Counted from the first letter of the stretch, positions 36,973-46,654 are shown. The stretch: 64,000 bases of DNA from UBA1141 sp963665155 (GCA_963665155.2 CAXXFI010000002.1:1178001-1242000); one strand, 5' to 3'. The notes: generated from the sequence alone by a model not told the origin. Made by a program: numbers and translations.

Positions 36973-38410
36973 TATTACAACGTCAGTTAGTTTGATAGGA
37001 TGACTGTGTAGCTGGAGAGGGAATAGGCAGGTGAGGTGGGGATGTGGATGCGGCAGCTTTCGAGCAGGTGTACGGGTCATTTCGGGATTTTCACGCTTAC
37101 TTCGCGCCGCTGTTTGGCCGCCGGGAGACGCGGGAGCACAGCGGTCATTATCTCCAGGCCCTGCTGGTACAGTCTGGGGAGCGGCGCAACGCTGAGAACC
37201 TGTCGGAGACGGTTCCGGGGTCAGCCCGAGGGATGCAGCGGTTTCTCACCGATTCTCCCTGGGACGATGAGGTGATTATAGGACGGCTGCAGGAGTACCT
37301 GGGAACCCGGCTGGAGCATCCGGAAGGGGTGTGGGTGCTGGACGGCAGCGACTTTCCCAAGCAGGGGAGGAAGTCGGTGGGAGTGGCCCGGCAGTACTGC
37401 GGGAGGCTGGGGAAGGTGGCCAACTGCCAGGCGGGGATGTTCCTGGCCTATGTCAGCCCGTTGGGACGGGCATTGGTGGACAAGGGGCTGTATCTGCCCG
37501 AGAGTTGGACCTCGGACAAAGACCGGTGTGAGGCGGCGGGTGTGCCGGAGGATAGGCAGGGCTACCGGTCCAAGACGGAGTTGGCCTTGGAGATGGTGGG
37601 GCGGGCGCAGGAGCGGGGCCACCTGAAGGCTGGATGGGTCGCGGCGGACGACGCCTTCGGGATGTCGCCGTCCTTCCGGGAGGGCCTGGCGGCCTTGGGG
37701 ATGTGGTACGTGCTGGACGTTCCGTCCGGCTTTACGGTGTGGCCGCCGGAGCCTGCCTGGACCAGTGCGGAGTATCAGGGATTCGGGCGTCCCCGCAAAC
37801 CCAGGCTGCGAGACGGTCAGCGCCGGACCATGGAGCAGCGCAGCGACGAGTTGCCGGAGGAGGCCTGGCGTGAGATTACGGTGGCCGAGGGAAGCCAGGG
37901 GCCACGCAGCTACCTTTTCAGCGCCCAGAGGGTGCGACCGACCAGCAGGCGCAAGCCCGGCGAAATCCACTGGGCCGTCTACCGCCGGAACCGGGACGGC
38001 AGCGAACCCCGCTACTACCTGTCCAATGCTCCGGAGGATACCCCGTTGGAGACCCTGGCATACGTGGGAGACTCCCGTTGGCGTATAGAAACGGAGTTTG
38101 AGACGGAGAAAAGCGACGTAGGCCTGGACGAGTACGAGACCCGCACCTGGGCTGGCTGGCATCACCACGTGGCCCTGTGCCTGCTGGGCGGAGCTTTTCT
38201 GCTGAGCCTGCAACAGGCTTGGGGGGAAAAAGATGCCCCGGATCACGAGGCCGCAGGTCTACCGGGTGGTGCGGGAAATGCTGCCCCGGGAACGGTTCGG
38301 GCCAACCGAGTTGCTGCGGTGGCTTGAGGATACGCAGGACAGTAACGAACGGGCCAAACGCTCCCATGCCAAGCGCCGCGCCGCCATGCGGGCATCACCC
38401 CACATCCCTC
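36973..38410 (+). mobile_element. IS701-family element, copy 2, lacking its right terminus
   Basis: The left end TATTACAACGTCAGTTAG follows CTAA (target-like YTAR). The sequence matches copy 1 in inverted orientation up to about 38410 and then diverges, so about 45 bp including the right inverted repeat are missing. The transposase gene is intact but this copy cannot move by itself. Confidence 0.9.
37044..38327 (+). CDS. IS701-family transposase (copy 2)
   Basis: The 427-residue frame matches the copy at 28229 with a single visible difference (Gly to Asp in YVGDSRWRIETE). The catalytic region is otherwise the same (LDGSDFPKQG, AADDAFG, RIETEFETEKSDVG). The Gly-to-Asp change is adjacent to the Glu motif and might affect activity. 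It could still act in trans on copy 1. Confidence 0.92.
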   Translation: MDAAAFEQVYGSFRDFHAYFAPLFGRRETREHSGHYLQALLVQSGERRNAENLSETVPGSARGMQRFLTDSPWDDEVIIGRLQEYLGTRLEHPEGVWVLDGSDFPKQGRKSVGVARQYCGRLGKVANCQAGMFLAYVSPLGRALVDKGLYLPESWTSDKDRCEAAGVPEDRQGYRSKTELALEMVGRAQERGHLKAGWVAADDAFGMSPSFREGLAALGMWYVLDVPSGFTVWPPEPAWTSAEYQGFGRPRKPRLRDGQRRTMEQRSDELPEEAWREITVAEGSQGPRSYLFSAQRVRPTSRRKPGEIHWAVYRRNRDGSEPRYYLSNAPEDTPLETLAYVGDSRWRIETEFETEKSDVGLDEYETRTWAGWHHHVALCLLGGAFLLSLQQAWGEKDAPDHEAAGLPGGAGNAAPGTVRANRVAAVA

Positions 38411-38479
38411 TGGCAGGGCGATTTTCGAGAATGATTTGAACCTAATAACGTGATGCGATGAGCCTACCGCGATAGCCCG

Positions 38480-38696
38480 CTGGCAGCCGAATACGAAGGG
38501 GAAGACGAAATATTTGGTAATCCGTCGTTGGAATACTAGGACGGCGAGCGTGCGTGCGATCGACCAAGTCGAGTGCGTGGGTCTGGACAGGTGGGTATTT
38601 CTGACCCAACTGGAGCGTCAACCCCAGTTGGGAATCAGGATGTTGCAAATCCTGGCCCAACGCTTGCGAGAGAGCGACGAGCGCCTCGAAGAGTAA
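38480..38696 (+). pseudogene. Cyclic nucleotide-binding domain remnant
   Basis: The frame ending at 38696 encodes RTASVRAIDQVECVGLDRWV and FLTQLERQPQLGIRMLQILA, the last beta strand (phosphate-binding cassette end) and hinge helix of a Crp/Fnr-type cNMP-binding domain. The preceding part (DEIFGN, the G-E-FGE-like cassette) is in another frame, and everything upstream is lost at the IS701 junction. No DNA-binding domain follows. Confidence 0.7.
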
Positions 38697-38711
38697 GCCC
38701 AGTATTCAACT

Positions 38712-39959
38712 TCACGATTCGTCGAGTTGGCCAGCGAACTGGGTCAACGAGTTCCTGACCCGGTTCAATACCGGCGGTACGCCGCTTTGGGATTGAATGA
38801 TTCCACAGTATGCCGACAGTTCCTTCAGCCTTTCGGAAATAAGCCGCCACGCCGCAGGCTGGTGGGGCAGAGTATTAAAGTCCCTGGGAAAACGAAAGCT
38901 TGGGCCTGCGGTCATGCCCGGGTTGCTGGCCCCGGCTGGCATCGTGGTTAAGGCCTCACCTAGAGGAGTGATCACATCAAGCATTAAGTTTACGGTGACA
39001 TCCGATAGCTGCCTGAGTTGTTCCTCCGATTCCCCGGTGTGCAAAAGCAACCGCCCCAGAATCTGCATCAGCACTTCGTAGCACCCGTCGAACAGATTAC
39101 TGATGTCGATGCTTAACGGATGCTCAATAAGATTGGCTTCGCTGACATCGATCAGGTCACTGGGCATCATGGAATACGGGTTGCTGATTACCGGGCGACC
39201 TGGCGCAAAGTCGGGATCATCCAGCAAAATCCGGTCGTAGTCCTCCAACATGCGCACGAATCGACCGTAGTGGGAGTCCTGGGAATCGCTACGGGCGCCT
39301 TCTCCCTGCTCTACAATCCCTTCTATCGCAGCCACCGCAGAGGCCAAATCGCTGACCGGGATCAAGCCTGGCAGGCTAAAGAACGAGGGCTTGATCTGTG
39401 CGTCGGGCGGGCCGAGAAACAGTTGCTCCTCGCCATATTTTTGGGTCAGGTAAGTAAAACCGTCCTCTATGCCCCGGTACAGGTGACCGACGGTCTGGTA
39501 CTGCCGTTCGCTGGAGAATATATCGGTGAACCGGCCCAGAGACGCAGCCGCCAGACCCGAATTGGCCGGTCCTGAATTGGCCGTGCTCTGATTCTCGGGG
39601 CTTTCGATAAAAACGAAGCTCTCTAAAGTTTCCCGGTTGAATGGCGCAAACCCCAAGCGGAACGACGGAGGATAAGCCCTTGGACTTGAAGGGAGGTTAG
39701 GACGACGAATGTGGGGCGCTCCGCCCACCGCCGTCAGCAAATTGCAGGCCAAAGCCATGTGCACCATTTCTTGTATTGCGATCTGGAGTATCCCGCCTCG
39801 CCACCGCCTGACGATGGAAAGTTGCTCTTTGGTGATACCTTCACTGGTGTCTTTTTTTATGCTGAAAGCCGCGAACAAATAACAGCACATAATCCCGTGC
39901 TCTAGCTCGGCGGCTTCTGTGAGTAGGTAGATTTCAATCCTGACGGGTGCGTCTACCAA
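38712..39959 (-). CDS. VioB-type ferritin-like protein (iminophenyl-pyruvate dimer synthase family)
   Basis: The 415-residue protein opens VRIEIYLLTEAAELEHGIMC and CYLFAAFSIK, then RWRGGILQIAIQEMVHMALA and CNLLTAVGGAPHI. The E..H and E..H pairs are the metal ligands of the ferritin-like domain shared with VioB and related enzymes. The C-terminal half has a helical region SIDISNLFDGCYEVLMQILG and PHQPAAWRLISERLKELSAY. In violacein biosynthesis VioB couples imine dimers; stand-alone homologues are widespread with unknown role. No partner oxidase is adjacent, so violacein-like synthesis is not implied. Confidence 0.85.
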   Translation of the reverse strand: MVDAPVRIEIYLLTEAAELEHGIMCCYLFAAFSIKKDTSEGITKEQLSIVRRWRGGILQIAIQEMVHMALACNLLTAVGGAPHIRRPNLPSSPRAYPPSFRLGFAPFNRETLESFVFIESPENQSTANSGPANSGLAAASLGRFTDIFSSERQYQTVGHLYRGIEDGFTYLTQKYGEEQLFLGPPDAQIKPSFFSLPGLIPVSDLASAVAAIEGIVEQGEGARSDSQDSHYGRFVRMLEDYDRILLDDPDFAPGRPVISNPYSMMPSDLIDVSEANLIEHPLSIDISNLFDGCYEVLMQILGRLLLHTGESEEQLRQLSDVTVNLMLDVITPLGEALTTMPAGASNPGMTAGPSFRFPRDFNTLPHQPAAWRLISERLKELSAYCGIIQSQSGVPPVLNRVRNSLTQFAGQLDES

Positions 39960-40058
39960 TATTCGTCCTCTTGATCGACCCGGGCCGGTACCACCAGAAA
40001 AATGTTGGTACAGAGGCGCCGGGTTCTCGGTTTTTATAACAACTAAATTAGGTGCAGA

Positions 40059-42795
40059 TTAGATTTTGGTTCGAGCCAGCCAGGCCTCTCCATCGGAACA
40101 GACCATGTTGGCCCAATCAGCGGGCGGCAGGTTCAGACTCGCCTCATACCGGGTCGTCGCCTCAAGAAGCAGATCGTGGCTGCGGGTATCGACGAGAACG
40201 CTGGAAACTGGCCAGGATAGTCCTTGGCCACCGCCCGCTTCTCTCAGGTGGGTTTGCGCCTCGGTGAGGATTCGCTCAGCTGCGGCCTCATCTTCACGGA
40301 AATGCGCTGCCACACCGAGTCCCAACAAAACAGCGCCCATACCGTGGCGGTCCCCTATTTCGCCCATCAAAAGAAGGCTCTCCTGGTAAAGCCCAGTAGC
40401 TTGGTCTATCTCGCCGGAGATCAAAGAGATGTTCGCCAAGGGGAGGAGTGTCCAGGCTATGAAGGTGTAATCGCCGATCTGACGGAAGATTTCCAAGGAC
40501 CGGGTGTAATGAGCGTTCGCCTGTCCCATGTTTCCCGTTAACCAGGCGGCAGAGCCGAGGAACCAACCGGAAAACGCCTCTCCCCACTCAAACCCATTGG
40601 ACCGGTGGACCGGTGGACCGGTGGACCGCCTGAAGCCTGGCCAATACCCGGCTAGAGGCGCCGAAGTCGCGAAGCCACCATTGCATCACGGCATCGTGGC
40701 TATCGGCCGTCATTTCTCCTTCCGCGTCTCCCAACTCTACGAACTGCGCGCGGGCTTCTCGAACCTGCGCTCGGCATCCCTCCAAGTCATCAAGTCGCAC
40801 CATAGTACTGATAAATCCGGCATGGAGGAGCGCAAATGCCTTGGCTTTTGAAGAGCCTGCTTCAAGCGCCAGCACCCGGTCGAACCATTCCACACTTTCA
40901 GCAACGTGTCGGCGTACTATCCAGAACCAGAATAAGGCAGCCGAAGTGCGCTGTGCAAGCTCTGCGTCTCCTGCCTCAAGACTCCACGCCAACGCCATGC
41001 GAAAGTTATCGTGTTCTGTCTCCAGCCTCGTCAACCATTCAAGCTGATTTGGGCCGTGAACCTCTAGCGCAGCCCGCTCGGCGAGGTCTCGGAAGTAATG
41101 CGCTTGCCGTCTACCCGCTTCGGCAGCTTCTTCAGCGGTGAGTCGAGCCCCAGCGTACTGACGCAATGGCTCCAGCAGGTAGTACCGCGTCTCCTCGTCA
41201 TCTGACATCGTCCGCACCAAGGATTTATCCACCAACTGGCCTAAAGAATCCAGTGCCTCAAATTCATCGTCATGCCCGCTGACTGCACCGCAAGCGGCCA
41301 GGGTGAACCCGCCCCGAAACACCGATAGCTGGCGGAACAGCGTTTGCTGCTCTAATTCCAGCATGTCATAGCTCCAGTCTATAGCCCGCTCCAGGGTCTG
41401 GTGATGGGGCAAGGCGTTGACCGGTCCGCCGGTGAGAATCTGGAAGCTTTCTTCTAGGCGGCTGGCTATCTGGGCTGGCTGCAGCAGTTTCACTCGGGAG
41501 GCAGCCAATTCTATGGCCAAGGGAATCCCGTCAAGTCTGCGCGCAATCTGATTAACCGAAGCAGCGTTACTTGATGTCAATTTGAACGCAGGATTCGCAG
41601 CCTGGGCCCGTTCCATGAATAAGTCGACCGAGGGGCAACCCATCATGATCTCTTGAGTGCCTTCGTGCACCGGTATAGGCAACGGTGGCACTTGGTACGT
41701 CCGCTCGCCCACCAAGTTCAACGCTTCCCTCGTAGTAGCAATCACGCTGACACCAGGGCAAGTTAGCAGCCACTGAACCAGAGATGCGGACTCCTTGATG
41801 AGGTGCTCGCAATTATCTATGATTATCAGGGCTGTTTTCTTTTCCAGATACCCGAACAGGGCGTCCTCACCCACGTTGAATGTATCCGCTACCTGGTGGC
41901 GCAACATATTGGGGTCGGTCAGTGCCGCCAATCCAACAAACCAGACGCCGTCCTTATATTCCTCAATGAGAGAGGCCCCAATCTCTTGAGACAGCCTGGT
42001 CTTGCCCGACCCTCCAGCCCCCGCCAGTGTCACCAGTCGCGCGCTGGACAGAAGGCCGCTAATCTCATCAATCTCTTCATCCCGTCCAACAAAACTAGTC
42101 AGTTGGACGGGCAGATTATGCGGGTGAGCGTTCAAAGAGTTGAGAGCGGGGAAATCTTCGGGCAGGCCCGGGTGAATTACTTGAAAAACCTGTTCCGGAC
42201 GCTGCAAGTCTTTGAGCCGATGAGAACCCAATTCCCTCAGGCTCATCTCCCCCGATAAGTCGTCCCGCACCAACTGGGCCGTGGCTTCGGATGTGACTAT
42301 CTGTCCGCCATGGGCAAATGGACCTGAGCCGGGCACAACGGTTTACCGTATTCCCGTAGTAATCGTGGTCCCGTAGCTCGGACTCGCCGGTGTGTATCGC
42401 CATCCGCACGTTTATGGCGATTTCCGTAGGCCAACTCTCCAACAATAGCAGTTGTTGGGCGGCGCAGGCGGCCCCCACAGCGTCGGTGGCCTGAATAGAT
42501 AGGTGATTAAACCCGACGGCAGGTCCGAGCCGTAAGATGGTCGTATAGGGTCGGTGGCGGTGGGTGGAGTATGTGGCGACGGATCAACAGGGATCCTCTC
42601 GACGCTCGTTGCCGCCGAAGCGCCCAACGCTCGTTCCGCTGCGGCGATCAAAGCCAGGGCGTCGGGGTTCTCGGGGTCCAGGGCAACGACGTTTTGTGCC
42701 CGGTTTAGGACCAACTCCCAATCGGAGTTGGCAATAGCATCATCGGCTTCGTCCAGCAGGGTATTGATGCGCCGTTGCAATCGTTCGGTAGCCAT
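40059..42795 (-). pseudogene. Adenylate-cyclase-like / AfsR-type ATPase-TPR protein, frameshifted
   Basis: The N-terminus (42795 down) is MATERLQRRINTLLDEADDA. Then follow a truncated class III cyclase domain (INVRMAIHTGESELRDHDYY, GNTVNRCARL), a frameshift in ATTTGCC near 42317, the rest of the cyclase (AHGGQIVTSEATAQLVRD), and an NB-ARC/AAA ATPase with Walker A VTLAGAGGSGKTRLSQEIGA and Walker B TALIIIDNCEHL. After that comes a TPR region (WFDRVLALEAGSSKAKAFAL). At 40597-40628 an 8-bp tandem repeat ends the frame; the last 156 codons (ANAHYTRSLEIFRQIGDYTF) continue in another frame. The cyclase lacks its first half, with the metal-binding Asp residues. Likely a decayed signalling or transcriptional regulator. 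Confidence 0.8.
40597..40628. repeat. Octanucleotide tandem repeat, (GTGGACCG) x about 4
   Basis: One imperfect unit (TTGGACCG) and three perfect GTGGACCG units lie at the exact point where the ATPase-TPR frame changes. Adding one unit, or removing two, would join the upstream and downstream frames. Confidence 0.85.
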
Positions 42796-42988
42796 ATTAG
42801 CCCGATATTACCGTCTCCTTGGCAATATTGTCTACTGTCCTACCCACGCCGTGTATGGCCTTTTCAATATCCGTTCGTCCTGAGCTCGTCGAAGGACTGG
42901 TGCCAGAGCGGCCATAGTTCGACAGGCTCACCACGAACGAGCGTTGGGAGCTTTGCATGGCTTTGAAAAGTCCCTACCCACGTGTGGG

Positions 42989-44323
42989 TTAACTCACCAT
43001 CCACCAAGGGTCTTCCAGGTAGCGCTTGACGCTTTGCAGAAACTCGGCGGCAGGCGCACCGTCGACAATTCGGTGGTCGAAGGTCAAACTCAGGTACATC
43101 ATCGCGCCCTTGGTCACTGCTCCGTCTCGTATCACCGGTTTCTCCACCACACGGCCTACTCCCAAAATAGCTACTTGGGGCGGGTTGATGATCGGGGTGA
43201 AGGCGTCAATCTCGAATGCGCCCAGATTCGTGATGGTAAAAGTACCGTCGGTTACATCTTCGGGCCTGGCCGTGCCTCCCCGGGTCTTGGCCGCCAACTC
43301 TCTGCCCTCTTGGGCCAACTGGGCAAGGCTCTTGGAGTCGGCGTCCCGAATAACCGGTGTTATCAGCCCTTCTTCCAAGGCCACAGCCACCCCGATATTG
43401 ATCTCTGCCACCAATTGCACCTTGTCGTCCATCTGGAGGGCATTTAGCCTGGGATGGTCCTTCAAAGCCCGTGCGGTGGCTTTGATGACAAACTGCAGCG
43501 GGCTAAGGTTGCCTTCCGTTTGGTGACGGGACAATCCTTGCCGCAGGGTCATGGCTTCGGCAACGTCGACCTCCGTGGTCACCGTCACCTGGGCCATGGT
43601 CAGCAAGCTTTGCAACATACGGGTGGCGATGGTGCGCCGTATGCCGGTCATCTCGATTACTTGCTGGGTTCCACCTGCTGGACCTGCTATCGCCAGTTCC
43701 ACGTCTTGGACCAGGATTCTGCCACCGGGTCCGCTCCCGCGGACTTGACCCAAGTCGATGTTACTCTGCCCAGCCAAGCGCCGAGCGGCTGGTACGACTT
43801 GCACCCGAGTCCCGTTCGTCGACTGGGTCGCTGTGGCAGATTGGGCCGACGCGCCCACCTGGATCGCCTTCTCCACATCTTCGATCAATATCCGGCCCCT
43901 GGTACCGCTGCCCTGGACTGTTGAAAGATCGATACCGTTCTGTTGAGCCAGGCGGCGGGCGGCCGGGACCACTTGCACATGGACATCTCCCCCCCTTTGC
44001 AAAGGGGGGCTAGGGGGGATTTTAGACGCTTGCGCCACAGACGTACTTGGCGAGACCGCGACTTCGGGCAAGGGAACTTCCTCTCCCGGAGCGGCAATCA
44101 CCGCCAGCACGCCCCTGATGGGAACGATTTCGCCTTCTTGGGCCACAATGCGGGCCAAAATGCCCGAATAGGTGGATTCGAGCTCCGTTTGCAGCTTGGC
44201 CGTCTCTATCTCAACAATCGGCTCCCCTTCCTCAACGGTATCACCCTCTTTCTTCAGCCATTTGACGATGGTGCCGTCTTGCATTTCCATCCCCCATTGG
44301 GGCAGCACGATTTCTGAGGCCAT
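42989..44323 (-). CDS. pdhC: Dihydrolipoamide acyltransferase (E2) of a 2-oxoacid dehydrogenase complex
   Basis: Domains in order: a lipoyl domain (VKWLKKEGDTVEEGEPIVEI, then ETAKLQTE with the lipoylated Lys), a linker with the dispersed repeat read as SKIPPSPPLQRGGDVHV, two peripheral subunit-binding domains (VVPAARRLAQQNGIDLSTVQ and VVPAARRLAGQSNIDLGQVR), and the catalytic acyltransferase domain ending FDHRIVDGAPAAEFLQSVKR (active His, Asp). Two binding domains in tandem are unusual. I start it at the ATG at 44323, which follows GGAGG; an upstream ATG at 44341 lacks this. E1 beta and E1 alpha genes lie directly upstream in the same direction; no E3 is in the window. It transfers acyl groups to CoA; pyruvate is the likely but unproven substrate. 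Confidence 0.9.
   Translation of the reverse strand: MASEIVLPQWGMEMQDGTIVKWLKKEGDTVEEGEPIVEIETAKLQTELESTYSGILARIVAQEGEIVPIRGVLAVIAAPGEEVPLPEVAVSPSTSVAQASKIPPSPPLQRGGDVHVQVVPAARRLAQQNGIDLSTVQGSGTRGRILIEDVEKAIQVGASAQSATATQSTNGTRVQVVPAARRLAGQSNIDLGQVRGSGPGGRILVQDVELAIAGPAGGTQQVIEMTGIRRTIATRMLQSLLTMAQVTVTTEVDVAEAMTLRQGLSRHQTEGNLSPLQFVIKATARALKDHPRLNALQMDDKVQLVAEINIGVAVALEEGLITPVIRDADSKSLAQLAQEGRELAAKTRGGTARPEDVTDGTFTITNLGAFEIDAFTPIINPPQVAILGVGRVVEKPVIRDGAVTKGAMMYLSLTFDHRIVDGAPAAEFLQSVKRYLEDPWWMVS
43989..44024. repeat. CCCCCTTT-family palindromic repeat inside the E2 gene
   Basis: CCCCCCTTTGCAAAGGGGGG (43990-44009) is a perfect 20-bp palindrome, followed by CTAGGGGGGATTTT. It is translated in frame as part of the linker after the lipoyl domain. 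Confidence 0.85.
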
Positions 44324-44357
44324 GATTTTCCTCCAAGCCAAATACTCAAATCGTTTT

Positions 44358-44427
44358 AACCGCAGAGAACGCAGAGTCCGCAGAGATTTGGACAGATTTT
44401 CAATCTCGGCGCTCTCTGCGGTGATTC
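44358..44427. repeat. ACCGCAGAG-type dispersed intergenic repeat (copy 1)
   Basis: ACCGCAGAGAACGCAGAG at one end and CTCTCTGCGGTGATT at the other, with CAATCTCGGCGCT inside. It lies between the E1 beta and E2 genes. Related copies occur at 46570 and 63258. Confidence 0.7.
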
Positions 44428-44437
44428 CCCTAGTCTG

Positions 44438-45424
44438 CTAGGCCAACGTTGTGCGCACCGCTTCGGCTATGGTCAGGTCGGTGGGGTAGCAGAGGGGCTC
44501 CAGCGCCGGACTAAAGGGTATGTGAACGTTGACTGTACCCAAACGCTGAATGGGAGCTTGCAGGTCCCAGAATCCCTCCATGGCGACGATAGAAGCGATC
44601 TCGCTGGCGGCACTACAGGTTTTATGAGCCATGTCCACCACCACCAAGCGTCCGGTCTTGGCCACCGATTTCAGGATAGCTTCCTTGTCCAAAGGAACGA
44701 GGGTGCGAGGGTCCAAAACCTCAGCGGAAATCCCTTCCGTCGCAAGAGCTTCCGCAGCGGCAAGAGCTCGGGGAACCATGCCACCGATGGCGACTATGGT
44801 TGCGTCGGTGCCTTCACGCTTGATGTCGGCGACGCCGAATTTTATCGAGTACTCTTCCTCGGGTACGTGGGACCTTGCGCCCAAAATTGTCCGGTCCTCA
44901 CAGAAGATCACCGGGTCGTTTTCCCGAATTGCGGCCTTTAGCAACGCTTTGCCATCGTAGGCGTTGCTGGGGAAAACGACTTTAAAGCCGGGGATCTGCA
45001 TAAACAACGGGTAGGACCTGTCGGAGTGGTGAGCGGCCATGCTTCCTCCGTAATACATGGAAGCCCGGTACACTATCGGCAAATCCACCTGCCCGCCAAA
45101 CATGTAGCGCATCTTGGACGCCTGGCTAACCAGTGAATCCATGGCAACCCACATGAAACAGAATGCGCTCTCAACTATCGGACGCATTCCTACGGCGGCC
45201 GCGCCCACAGCGGCGCCCATGAAGGCGTTCTCGGAAAGCGGGCAATCCCTGACACGCTCTCCGCCGAACTCGGCGAACAGTCCGGCCGAAGCCCCGTACA
45301 CACCGCTCTGAATGTCTTCCCCCATAATGAACACCCGGCCATCCGTGCGCATTTCTTCCGCCATTGCTTCCTGAAGGGCCTGGGTCAAGGTGATGTTTCG
45401 TGTATCCGTTTGGGTCTGAGTCAT
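44438..45424 (-). CDS. pdhB: 2-oxoacid dehydrogenase E1 component, beta subunit
   Basis: The 328-residue protein has the pyrimidine-binding transketolase domain, with GRVFIMGEDIQSGVYGASAG (Glu that activates thiamine diphosphate), and FAEFGGERVRDCPLSENAFM. The C-terminal domain contains REGTDATIVAIGGMVPRALA and LDPRTLVPLDKEAILKSVAK. With the alpha subunit it decarboxylates a 2-oxoacid and reductively acylates the E2 lipoyl group. It lies between the E1 alpha (111 bp upstream) and E2 genes; all three are co-directional and probably one transcript. Acetoin or branched-chain substrates cannot be excluded. Confidence 0.93.
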   Translation of the reverse strand: MTQTQTDTRNITLTQALQEAMAEEMRTDGRVFIMGEDIQSGVYGASAGLFAEFGGERVRDCPLSENAFMGAAVGAAAVGMRPIVESAFCFMWVAMDSLVSQASKMRYMFGGQVDLPIVYRASMYYGGSMAAHHSDRSYPLFMQIPGFKVVFPSNAYDGKALLKAAIRENDPVIFCEDRTILGARSHVPEEEYSIKFGVADIKREGTDATIVAIGGMVPRALAAAEALATEGISAEVLDPRTLVPLDKEAILKSVAKTGRLVVVDMAHKTCSAASEIASIVAMEGFWDLQAPIQRLGTVNVHIPFSPALEPLCYPTDLTIAEAVRTTLA

Positions 45425-45534
45425 CAGACACTCTCCTGAATTTCAACTGACTTTACCGGTGACTTTACTGGCAACTTTACTGGCAGCGGGACCAACGTGT
45501 CCCGCTGAAAATTGAAGGCGACTTATCCCCTGAG

Positions 45535-46521
45535 TTAATCCAGGGCAATTTTGTCGGCGAACATATCCTCGAACAAATCCGAGGGTTCGGGGTAGGGGCT
45601 CTCCCTGGCAAAGGTAACAGCCTCTTCTATCTGGGCCTTGACCTCATTCTCAAGTTGGTCTATTTCTGCCTGGCTCGCTATGTTCTGCTCCAGCAGCCGA
45701 GCCTTGTGAATGTCGATGGGATCGCGCTTTTTCCACTCCTCTACTTCGGATTCAGGCCTGTAGGGGTCCCGAACAATGCGCCCCAAACCCAACGAGTGGT
45801 CATAATAACGATAGGTACGGCCTTCAACCAGAGACGGGCCTTGGCCGGAGCGGGCCCTGGCCACGGCTTCGGTCACCGCTTCGTACATTGCAATAGCGTC
45901 CTGGCCGTCCACCAGCACGCCTGGGATGGCGTAAGCAGCGGCCCGATCGGCAATATTTTCCACCGCTACCATTTTCTTGAAACTGCTGGTGACGGCGTAT
46001 TGGTTGTTCTCGCAAAGGAAGACCACCGGCAAATTCCAGACCGCCGCCAGGTTTATGGCTTCATGGAAAGCGCCTTCATTGCTGGCACCATCACCGAAGA
46101 AAGGCATCGCCACCCGGTCATTGCCTTGGAGCTTGCTGCCCAATGCTGCGCCGACGGCCGTTGGTATGGCCGATCCCAGGATGCCCGATTCGCCAAGGAT
46201 GCCGATGCTAAAGTCGGCTAGGTGCATTGACCCGCCTTTGCCTTTGCAAATACCGGTAGCTTTGCCCAGCAGTTCGGCCATTGCCGTGCGCACATTGCCG
46301 CCTTTGGCGATGGGATGTCCGTGGGACCGGTGGGTACCGGTTATCCAGTCGTCGTCTCGAAGGGCCATACAGGCACCCACGGCAACGGCCTCTTCGCCAA
46401 TATAGGAGTGGGCAGCCCCCACGATTTCGCCCCGCTCAACCAGGTTGATCACCGCTTCCTCGAAATGCCTGATGCGCATCATGCGCCGCAGCATTTCCAT
46501 GAGCATCGGATTGTCCAACAT
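45535..46521 (-). CDS. pdhA: 2-oxoacid dehydrogenase E1 component, alpha subunit
   Basis: The 328-residue protein has the thiamine diphosphate motif AMPFFGDGASNEGAFHEAIN followed by LPVVFLCENNQYAVTS (GDG to NN), and the phosphorylation-loop region RYYDHSLGLGRIVRDPYRPE. LADFSIGILGESGILGSAIP is the conserved H..G.SGIVG-type segment. The ATG at 46521 follows AAGGAGG with a good spacing. First gene of the E1a-E1b-E2 set; a repeat-containing gap of about 130 bp separates it from the CocE-type hydrolase gene upstream. Confidence 0.93.
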   Translation of the reverse strand: MLDNPMLMEMLRRMMRIRHFEEAVINLVERGEIVGAAHSYIGEEAVAVGACMALRDDDWITGTHRSHGHPIAKGGNVRTAMAELLGKATGICKGKGGSMHLADFSIGILGESGILGSAIPTAVGAALGSKLQGNDRVAMPFFGDGASNEGAFHEAINLAAVWNLPVVFLCENNQYAVTSSFKKMVAVENIADRAAAYAIPGVLVDGQDAIAMYEAVTEAVARARSGQGPSLVEGRTYRYYDHSLGLGRIVRDPYRPESEVEEWKKRDPIDIHKARLLEQNIASQAEIDQLENEVKAQIEEAVTFARESPYPEPSDLFEDMFADKIALD

Positions 46522-46569
46522 GCTACCCTCCTTAATTCTGCCTTTAGTCGAAGTTTATTCACACCGGAT

Positions 46570-46647
46570 TTTTCACCGCAGAGCACCCGGAGCGCGCTGG
46601 GATAATCGAATTAGTAAAATAATCTCGGCGATCTCGGCGGTGAGTTC
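46570..46647. repeat. ACCGCAGAG-type dispersed repeat (copy 2, divergent)
   Basis: TCACCGCAGAGCACCCGGAG at one end and ATCTCGGCGGTGAG at the other, between the hydrolase and E1 alpha genes. It shares the ATCTCGGCG block with the copies at 44358 and 63258. Confidence 0.55.
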
Positions 46648-46654
46648 GTCATTA

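Noticed and set aside
38712..39959. VioB-like protein as evidence of violacein-type biosynthesis
   Set aside because: No VioA, VioE or other pathway genes are adjacent. Stand-alone homologues of this ferritin-like family are common.
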